From Aureobasidium sp. EXF-3400 (lineage: Eukaryota; Ascomycota; Dothideomycetes; Dothideales; Saccotheciaceae): 46,002 nt of DNA. Where the stretch lies: positions 1-46,002 of the forward strand of contig SWBL01000376.1 in the NCBI GenBank assembly GCA_024195585.1. Direction: 5' to 3'. Under the pieces are notes generated by a model. The model ran no database searches. It saw only the letters and a program-made list of their open reading frames with translations, and was not told the DNA's origin. The position numbers were made by a program, and so were the translations under genes. Below, piece after piece: positions 38,749-46,002 of the stretch (the first letter of the stretch is position 1; each line of letters begins with the position of its first letter).

Positions 38749-39940
38749 TCTAAATCTTTCTGACTGACATGATTATGCTGACACGAATCTCAGATGTCGC
38801 ACAGTGCCGATTCCCTAATATGGAACCGTCAGGCAAGGGTATCTGCCGAGAGTGATCATCGAGCGAGGGAGTATTGATGCCGCCTCTAACTAGGCTGTCG
38901 TCAATTATAACTCTAGAGAGAGAGTTTTTGTTCTTACACAATTGTATAGAAATATGCATAGTAACCAGTATAATAATTTATTCCTGCTCAAGCAAGTAGA
39001 ACGGAATGCACAATCAGCACAGACCATGCATGGGCGACGCGAGAGAGACCATCGCCCAACGCGCATTCATCCTTCTGTACACTATCCAAATTTTGGGCTT
39101 TCACAGATAGTGACACTAAGGGTACGCAGTATCTCGGGAGTCTGCTCACGACACTGCCTTGCTTCAACATGCTCGAGACGTAGCCTTTTCATCCTGCTTT
39201 TTCGTGATGTCTTTTCACCGAAACAGATCAAGGCGAGCTCACTGGTTTTTTCGGTAGGGTTCAACATGATGGCTAGCACTACAATGGTTTCATGTGCTTT
39301 GAATTGTCGGCGTCGCTCCGTCAACTCCGCATTAGTTGTGGAATGCACTTGGCTTTGTTGATATTCTGGATGTTTCTTTCCTCAATATCCTTTGTTACAT
39401 GTGCCACTTTATGACACTGGTCAGTCACCACGCGTAACAGCACTGCCAAAACTCCCCCGTACTCTACATAATGAGCTAAGGAGCTCCAATTCCTTTGGTT
39501 CGCTATGTAATTTCCAATCCACTTTGGACTAAGTGTCTTCCATATATCTGGTAGCAGCATGGATGGTGTGCTCTCGAAACATCATGTCCTTTGTTGTCCG
39601 CTGATTGCAGTTGATGTCACCAGCAGCGACTACAACCAGCCACCTTCCAGGGCGGCAAGAGTCATGAAAGGACTAGTTGTAGGCCACCAGAACAATCAAA
39701 GATCATTTCCTATGCCGGACATATGGCTGAGAGTCTCCGCACCTCGCCAAGGAAGTCTTGTCTTTGAGATTGGTTTCGATGATAATTGTGGGCGAGGTGC
39801 GAAGAAACCATTCATCCTCATCGCAACAGATATCTTGACGAGCAGCAGCACACACAATCTACCCTCGAATCCAGGTTCCTCGTCCGCTAGCAACTTCTGG
39901 CCAAAAGTGGTTGACATCAACAACAGCTGCTCTTTCTCGA
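38749..39940. other. Spacer with two weak minus-strand open frames
   Basis: No clear gene was found. Two overlapping minus-strand frames (39560-39321 and 39348-39082) have a protein-like composition, with charged helical stretches such as KDIEERNIQ and MKRLRLEHVEA. They lie in different frames, and I found no splice signals to join them. They could be remnants of a small gene. The right-hand end should carry the promoter of the gene at 39941. Confidence 0.35.
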
Positions 39941-40861
39941 ATGGCGTACCAGGGCGCATATTACATTCTCTGGACACAGCAGACTCACCTCTTCAATGAG
40001 ATTGATCTGCTCAAGTATCACATCGCAGATTTACAGCGACAGTTGCTGAAAGCGCAACATACGCTGAATCATCCAGACACGAAACGGCGTGATAGGAGAA
40101 AAGCCAAATGGGTAGCTAATTCGCAACGGAAGTATCTCACACACCTAGAGCGTACCTTACATTCGCTCTTAGGATCTCTGTCAGCTTGTCAGTCACAGAT
40201 CGCTTGCATACATTTTGAAGCCTCCTGGCAAGCAGACAACCATGCTAATGCTTGGACCACGTACCACGACCTTCAACACGAAGGTCTAACACCTACACAA
40301 GAAACATATCAATCTCAAATCCGCTCTTCCAGTCCCGACTCTGGGTTCTCAGAACCAGCTTTGTATGCTCAACCATTCGACCTTGACTTGGCTCAAGATC
40401 AAGCTACCCATGTCTTCTCCCACGAGCTTCAACATCCACTACCCTTAACTATAAGAACACAAGTCATAGAGCAACCGTCTACATCTATACAAACAACACC
40501 ACTAAGTCCTTCAGCGGGAAAATTCACCCCGACACTGAAAGCATCCCACAAAGCGATAAGCCCACTCGCTGCCCCATTCAGTCCCTTTGTTTTTGCCAAA
40601 GCCAATCCTCCAGGCCCAAATTCGCCTATAAACGCAAGACCATTGTTTACGCAACCAGTTTGGACTTCTTCATTCGATTGGAGCGAGCAGGCTGATGTGG
40701 AGATGACGCCTGTGTCGCCCAGAGCAAAGACAGAAGAGCAGGAATTAGAGAAAAGACCCGAGAAACGGTACTCGATTGCTGCGATTGAGCTGATTGAGAG
40801 CCGCTTGAAGCACAAGAGACAGATCAGTGATGTGGCGAGGCGCTTGATGGTACAAGGTTGA
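39941..40861 (+). CDS. Uncharacterised protein with N-terminal coiled coil
   Basis: A single open exon gives 306 residues from the ATG of MAYQGAYY. The first ~110 residues are helical and heptad-like, with Leu/Gln/His-rich coiled-coil character. Then comes a long Pro/Ser/Thr/Gln-rich low-complexity middle with SPDSGF and TPLSPSAG type sites. A basic C-terminal helix (KRYSIAAIELIESRLKHKR, then ISDVARRL) ends the protein. I recognise no family. The ordered start, disordered centre and basic end suggest a nuclear or scaffold protein, which is inference. The frame extends upstream to 39911 without an ATG, so a 5' exon is possible. Confidence 0.6.
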   Translation: MAYQGAYYILWTQQTHLFNEIDLLKYHIADLQRQLLKAQHTLNHPDTKRRDRRKAKWVANSQRKYLTHLERTLHSLLGSLSACQSQIACIHFEASWQADNHANAWTTYHDLQHEGLTPTQETYQSQIRSSSPDSGFSEPALYAQPFDLDLAQDQATHVFSHELQHPLPLTIRTQVIEQPSTSIQTTPLSPSAGKFTPTLKASHKAISPLAAPFSPFVFAKANPPGPNSPINARPLFTQPVWTSSFDWSEQADVEMTPVSPRAKTEEQELEKRPEKRYSIAAIELIESRLKHKRQISDVARRLMVQG

Positions 40862-41377
40862 TTTGGGTGTGATACCTATTTCATTGCAGATTCTGGATTT
40901 TTTTCTTCTGCCTTTTTGCCTAGATATACTCAAGGCGATATCAAACAACACATCTCATTGCTTCACTCATATTTGTTCGTTGACTACAATCTAGATCTCG
41001 GCAGTTGCGAAATTAAAGTCAGGATTCTCCCTTGGCACGGCGGGACATCCCTCCGCAGGAATTCAAAGCAAAACGGTATGCAGGGCTGAAATCGATTTTG
41101 TGGTGATACGGTGCTCGCTGAATGCTTCCGTTTTGAGTTGCATTAGCGCAGCCAAGAATTGTATATACACGGACATTCATGCTCGAATATTATCATTGGT
41201 CGAGGAATAGAGAAGATGTGTTCTATACATTGAAGTGGTTTCCCTATGCTTTTCCTATATTTCTTCGCTGTCGCCCATGCTTTTTGCGCGAAGATTTTTG
41301 GAATGCCTGATGATTGCAACCGAACTCAAAAAAATCACATAACTTGGATTCTGGATCTGTCCGTCAAAAAATGGATC
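40862..41377. other. Spacer with convergent 3' ends
   Basis: The coiled-coil gene (plus) and the Zn2Cys6 gene (minus) converge here. It is AT-rich toward the right. No gene is supported; a plus-strand frame at 41246-41590 overlaps the end of the Zn2Cys6 gene and looks like a shadow. Confidence 0.45.
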
Positions 41378-42921
41378 TCATCTCTGAATGGCTGCTTGTT
41401 TGGCGGTGATCCAATCTTGATACTTTTCATCTGCATGTCGTTTTGCGGTGATGAGCCAGAAATGCAGCAAAATGGATCCAAGCACACGGCCCTGAGCGAA
41501 ATGCACATATCTACAGAGTTGCTCCGCTTGCTCGCGACATTCCTGAATGTACTCTTCTTTTCCTGGCAAACCACACTGAATCAGGACTGAATTCAGCTGG
41601 ATGATGGTCGAGCAGTGTTGCGACATGAATCCGTGCACGGCTAGGTTGTTGAAATGGTATACCATCGGGAAGAGCTCGTCTTCGCCTGAAATCTCAATCG
41701 GCATGTTGTTGCTGGCTTTCAAAGCGACTATCCACTCGTCGTATAATCTTTTGACGGTCGTTCGTAGTTCTACGGTCTTCTTGATCAGCTCGAAAGCGTC
41801 GTATTGTCCAGCAGCGGTCCTTTGAGCATTGCGAATCAATCCTGGTATCTGGACGTGGATCCGGAACATGGACTCTCGGATATCCCCCTCTTCTGAATCA
41901 GGATCATGAGCCAATTCGTTCCATGCTGGATCGTCGAGGAAGCAAGCTTTACGCTTGTAGAAGGCTTCCATAACCTGGTGTCCGATCAGCTTGTGTGTAC
42001 AGCTTCTTGAAGTCCCAACACTCACGATGTAGTACCTGCATACGAGATACATGGAGTAGTCGAAACTCTTTCTATCCACGTATGCTTTCGGACCTCGTAT
42101 TCGCATCATCTCGACCGAGCCACCAGAGTGTCGTATCCATTCATCTTCCTTTCTGTTTGACATGAGCTAGGACGGTGATTAGCTCACGATATCCGAAAAC
42201 AAACGTCAATCTCTACCTCGTAGAATGTGAGTAGCATCACGGTACTTTGCAGCTCTGATTGTCCTGTAGTCGGTGTTATGAGAGCCTTGCGCAAGGTCTG
42301 AAGTGCGCCACCATAATATGCGCGACTGGTATGGATCAATCGCGTGTCCTTGTTCCGCAAAGCAAACTGCATGCAGGCGACTGATCGCATCGCAAGATCT
42401 AAGGGGGTTGTGGACCCTATCCGGTAATACACGAAGGACAACCACTCCCTAATCATGGAAGGGCCTTGTTTGGGCTCTGCTGAGGGCGGCGCAAACCCGT
42501 CTATCAAAGCAGCCATGATCTGAAGCTGTTCCGTTCGAGGCATTTGCAGCGATTTTACAGCTGGTTCGGGAGGAGTTGTCGCAGCAACAGAATCTTTGCG
42601 TACGTCTACCAAGCTGCTACTGCTAGTGTTCGAACCTGCGGGCGAGGCTGTGGACTTCGAACTGATGATTACTGGTCGTTGACGATTCGACACGACTGTC
42701 ACCATTTTGTTCCTAAACTGAAGCCCGCGGGAGTAGCCTGGACATTGGCGTCCTGACTTTGCGCATTTCTGACATGTTGGCCGTCCTTCATCGCACTGTC
42801 ATGTTCGAGAACCTGGGTTAGATGCAAAGAATGCCGGTAGTGTTCCAGAGGGTGATGAATGTACCTTGATGCGTCTCGACACACATGTCGCACATCCTGT
42901 ACTCCTAGGCACGCCCACCAT
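41378..42921 (-). CDS. Zn2Cys6 (fungal binuclear zinc cluster) transcription factor
   Basis: Exons are 42921-42865, 42795-42217 and 42166-41378. The first two introns (69 and 50 nt) are needed for frame. The zinc cluster is complete: Cys10, 13, 20, 27, 30 and 37 with spacing C-x2-C-x6-C-x6-C-x2-C-x6-C, split by intron 1 directly after the first basic stretch RRIK. The rest matches the fungal-specific activator family, with a YYRIGSTTPLDLA segment, LLTFYE joined to LMSNR at the second junction, the HSGG...MRIRGPKAY motif, and Leu-rich helices at the end. The length is 474 residues. A further in-frame 51-nt intron is likely within exon 3 (42025-41975: GTGAGT...CTGAT...CACCAG); its removal gives 457 residues and a smoother YYIVMEAFYKRK text. 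It is divergent from a DHA2 transporter, which it may regulate. Confidence 0.88.
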
Positions 42922-43963
42922 GATTTAGAGGGCACGCAAGAGGTTGTGACGCGGTAGAAGAAGAGCAAGAAGGATATATCACACTTGGAATGAAGAAAGC
43001 AGATAGCGAGTCACCCAGTCTCTGGATGTCTCTCTTTGCAAATTTAGAGTTTAGTTGCTGCTGAGCCAAGGCGGGGGCCGTAGAGGCAGGCAGAGCAGAA
43101 CAAGAGCAGTGGTTGACGCTTCTGCCCCACGAGTCACGACGAGGAAAGGACGACAGACGATTGCGCTCGAGCCACCGGATCAATATCCGCGTCTTGGTAT
43201 GCTGATCTTATCTAATCATGCCTTATAGTACTCCGAGTACTCAATCGTGGTCATGAAGAACTAGCAACATTCTATGAGAGCATAGTCGACTATGGTTCTT
43301 CAGCAGAGTGTTGGCTATAACAGAACATCAGAAGATGTTGCAACTAGTCAGTCGGTCTGAGTCTATCGAATGCAGCCAAGCACGCCTATTTTAAGGTCAG
43401 TGGGACTATCGAAAAGCGAACCTGGTTGCTTCAGATCTTGGGCTGCTCTTCATCTTTGTGGAAGCCCTGCAGATCAAGTCTAGAAATGCATGCACTTGGA
43501 TAAATTTGCATGTCTAGGACTTGAGAAGGATGAAACTGCCTTTTCGTGGTCGACAGAAACACCGTAGCAATCCGCGGGCACCGATGCCCTCCATGCCAAG
43601 ACTCACCATCCCCAAAGCGCTAGGTCAATCCGCTTTCGATGAGAAAAAGAACATAACCATCGCTGTGAGGTCAGTCGGAAAGCTGTCCCATTCCAGCCCT
43701 TATCGTAAAAAGGTATTCGGAGCGTCATATCACATCGCAACGACGTTCTGCGTTGTCCTCCCTTAGTAATGTTCTGTGAATATGAGTAACTTGCTCGGTG
43801 TTTTTGAGCATCCTATATATTGGTAAGCTCGTTGAGGTGTTGCAACTTGTTTCTCTTGGATGTGGCGGTGGATATCCTTCGTCTTTTCTTTCCTTTCAGA
43901 GGCGTTCCCTATCTCCTACCTCTTGAAGTATTCTGAGTCGCACTCGGGCACATACAAAACACC
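42922..43963. promoter_or_regulatory. Divergent promoter between the Zn2Cys6 regulator and the MFS transporter
   Basis: These 1,042 bp separate starts at 42921 (minus) and 43964 (plus). Visible elements are the palindrome at 43227-43241, a TTATCT (GATA-type) word near 43207, and a TATATAT at about 43813-43820, some 145 bp before the transporter ATG. A plus-strand frame at 43521-43766 has no protein-like features. Regulation by the neighbouring factor is inference from gene order. Confidence 0.55.
43227..43241. promoter_or_regulatory. Perfect 15-nt palindrome, candidate operator
   Basis: AGTACTC-C-GAGTACT reads identically on both strands apart from the central base. It contains a CCG triplet (CGG on the other strand), the core recognised by many Zn2Cys6 proteins. 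It lies 306 bp from the regulator start and 723 bp from the transporter start. Confidence 0.4.
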
Positions 43964-45499
43964 ATGAAGGACGAATCGCCACTTCGTGATCAGGTACTTC
44001 CTCCTACCTTCGACCTGGAGGAGGAATCAGAAGAAGCTCGATGGGAGAGAAAAGGACGAGAAAGACCAGAAAAGTTCCAGACAACAGCACAGGAGGTCGG
44101 CTTCATATTCGCCGTGATTATGGCACAACTCATGTCCGAGTTCTATGTTTCTGGCTTCATCGTTCTTATACCAACACTGGCCACTGAACTTGATATTCCG
44201 CCCGAATCGACAACATGGCCAGCAGGGGCTTTCTCGCTTGTTGTATCGACATTTCTACTGCCACTCGGACGAATTGCCGACATGTATGGAGCATATCCTG
44301 TCTATGTTGGCGGGATCGTTTGGACAGTGGTATGGTCCATTATCGCAGGGTTCTCGACCAATGAGATTATGCTGGATGTCTGTCGCGCGTTCCAAGGATT
44401 TGGTCCAGCTGCATTTCTTCCAGCATCCATGGCCTTGCTCGGCAGCATATACAGACCAGGACCAAGAAAAAATCTCGTCTTCTCCATTTACGGCGCTATG
44501 GCCCCTCTGGGGTTCTTTGCGGGCATCTTCTTTGCAGGCATCTCAGCTCAGTTTGCCAATTGGAGGTGGTACTTCTGGATCGGCGCCATCATCAGTGCAT
44601 TCAGCGGACTAGCAGGGTTCTTGACAATCCCCTCAGACATTGCCGAAAGGCGAGCGATGAATGTCAAGATGGACTGGCTAGGTACTTTCACCATATCCGT
44701 AGGCATTGTATTGGTCGTCTTTGCTCTGACAGGGTCTTCTGGTGCACCACAAGAATGGGCGACAGACTATATCATTGCAACCATGGTCATTGGCGTAGTC
44801 TTCCTAGGCCTTTCTGTGTATGTGGAAGGATGGGTCGCCGAAGCACCCCTTCTGCCACCGGAGCTGTTCAAGATAAAGTACATGAAACCTCTTGTCCTCG
44901 CTTTGCTGCTTACTTACGGCGGTTGCGGGATCTACCTTCTGTACGCAACGAACTACATGAGCGAAATCATGAGTGGCACTCCTATGCAGCTTGTGGCCTG
45001 GTGGTCTCCGGCTGCAATCGGAGGTTGCATCATTGCGACTGTGGGTGGCTTTGTGTTGCATTTGCTTCCTGGCACGATACTCATTGGCATCGCCTCAATC
45101 GCATGGATCATAGCACCCTTACTTTTTGCTCTCGTTCCAGTAGGGGGGCAAAACTTCTGGCCTTGGGTGTTCCCAGCGATGGTCTGTTGCACAATCGGTA
45201 TCGACATCACGTTTAATGTAACGAACATATTCATTACAACAAGTCTGCCGACTCGTCAACAAGGACTCGCGGGTGCACTCATCAACAGTCTGCTCCAATT
45301 GGGCATCGCAGTTGCTCTTGGTTTAGCAGACATAACGGTTTCCCAGACGGCAGACCAGGGAGTAGCACAGAAATACAAGAACGCGTTCTGGCTCGAAGTT
45401 GGAATGGCTGGTGCGGCACTTGTAGTCTTCCTTGGCTTCGTCAAAGTCGACAAGGCAAAGAGTCAAGCGACAGCAGACGAGAAGACGCAGCAGACATAG
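43964..45499 (+). CDS. MFS transporter, DHA2-like (14 TM)
   Basis: An intronless frame gives 511 residues. A hydrophilic, charged N-terminus of ~40 residues precedes about fourteen hydrophobic helices, the count of the DHA2 drug:H+ antiporter group. Motif A lies between TM2 and TM3 (LGRIADMYGAYPVYVGG). TM4 has CRAFQGFGPAAFLPAS, and TM5 has a Gly-rich motif-C-like GAMAPLGFFAGIFFAG. The ending is short and Lys/Thr-rich. Proteins of this group export drugs, toxins or other small molecules across the plasma membrane; the substrate is unknown. The paired divergent Zn2Cys6 gene is a common arrangement for inducible efflux. The start is the only ATG before TM1 that keeps the charged N-terminus. Confidence 0.9.
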   Translation: MKDESPLRDQVLPPTFDLEEESEEARWERKGRERPEKFQTTAQEVGFIFAVIMAQLMSEFYVSGFIVLIPTLATELDIPPESTTWPAGAFSLVVSTFLLPLGRIADMYGAYPVYVGGIVWTVVWSIIAGFSTNEIMLDVCRAFQGFGPAAFLPASMALLGSIYRPGPRKNLVFSIYGAMAPLGFFAGIFFAGISAQFANWRWYFWIGAIISAFSGLAGFLTIPSDIAERRAMNVKMDWLGTFTISVGIVLVVFALTGSSGAPQEWATDYIIATMVIGVVFLGLSVYVEGWVAEAPLLPPELFKIKYMKPLVLALLLTYGGCGIYLLYATNYMSEIMSGTPMQLVAWWSPAAIGGCIIATVGGFVLHLLPGTILIGIASIAWIIAPLLFALVPVGGQNFWPWVFPAMVCCTIGIDITFNVTNIFITTSLPTRQQGLAGALINSLLQLGIAVALGLADITVSQTADQGVAQKYKNAFWLEVGMAGAALVVFLGFVKVDKAKSQATADEKTQQT

Positions 45500-46002
45500 T
45501 CAGGTGTCAGAGATGACCAAGTCGAGGATGTAGATGTGTATGTAATAATGTTGGTAGCCATGCCCTCAAATAATGGTTTGCATGTGATGACGCGATAAGA
45601 ACAGATTGGCGCAATCTCATTCACAAGCGCGTTCGGAGCTACAAAGCGTTGAAGTCGAGTCTACAAAGCATTGCAAACATGGTGAGAAGTCGAGGTGGCA
45701 GTGAAGCGGATCAGCAAAATATTCGGAGAAAAACACTACGTGTTGCAAAGATTAAATTGTGGATCGAGTAGGGATGTTGGATGCAAAGATTGGTACGGGG
45801 CCACGAATCCAGTTTGAGAAGTGACTTCTGCGATCATGGACTTGGACCAAGGGGGTCAGCGAAAACAGGGAGATGGAATTGTCACGTGCAACGCCAAGCA
45901 GCACCTCTCAACCGCAACTTCCAAAGCTGGAGATGGGGCTTCTTGTTATTGCCCCCTTCGACTGTCCATACAAAGACTCTGTGCTTCTATCTTCGACGGC
46001 CA
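45500..46002. other. Spacer at the window edge
   Basis: This is the 3' end of the MFS gene and sequence of unknown role. No coding region or repeat was recognised. Confidence 0.5.

Noticed and set aside
43521..43766. 81-codon plus-strand frame in the regulator-exporter promoter
   Set aside because: It has basic, low-information composition with no splice partner or motif, and it lies in the expected promoter.

Overview
The window looks like a chromosome segment from a filamentous ascomycete (Pezizomycotina). Dothideomycetes is my best guess, with low certainty on the class. The reasons are short introns (43-69 nt) with GTAAGT/GTGAGT-type donors, CTRAC-like branch points and close AG acceptors; gene families such as the fungal Rho4 GTPase, a nudA-type dynein, a Zn2Cys6 regulator and a DHA2 transporter; and genes alternating on both strands without operons. 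No tRNA, rRNA, CRISPR array or intact transposon was recognised.

Layout. Positions 1-21,066 are ordinary, dense housekeeping DNA: a Rho4-type GTPase (minus), divergent from a PAP2-type long-chain-base-1-phosphate phosphatase (plus), then a 13-kb cytoplasmic dynein heavy chain gene (plus), an unrecognised coiled-coil protein (minus) and a TPT/SLC35-type transporter (minus). The transporter shares a divergent promoter with a nucleotide-sugar 4,6-dehydratase (plus, 21,882-23,230).

Positions 23,396-29,030 are the odd part. A degenerate DEAD-box helicase relic is followed by an array of four ~137-bp tandem repeats. Next comes an SNF2/RING helicase gene broken by a frameshift in an A8 run and by an in-frame TAG. 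Its 242-nt 5' leader intron carries a ~110-nt foldback. Upstream of it lie four tandem copies of a module made of a TATA box, an ATG-free leader and, in three of four copies, a consensus 5' splice site. This is the strongest candidate for something undescribed: a duplicated promoter/first-exon array feeding one coding region.

Positions 29,300-31,180 hold a Vcx1-type Ca2+/H+ antiporter whose first coding exon appears to be only 4 nt. About 3 kb without a supportable gene follows. Then come a secreted-type Cys-rich single-pass membrane protein and a GMC oxidoreductase fused to a ~320-residue Ser/Thr-rich tail; the latter is interrupted by a TAG at codon 118. Further on are a lineage-specific coiled-coil protein (39,941-40,861) and a divergent pair, a Zn2Cys6 transcription factor (minus) and a 14-TM MFS transporter (plus), with a perfect 15-nt palindrome between them that could be an operator.

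Exon joins were worked out by hand from splice signals and reading-frame arithmetic; none is supported by transcript data. Domain names come from recognised motifs, not from a search.
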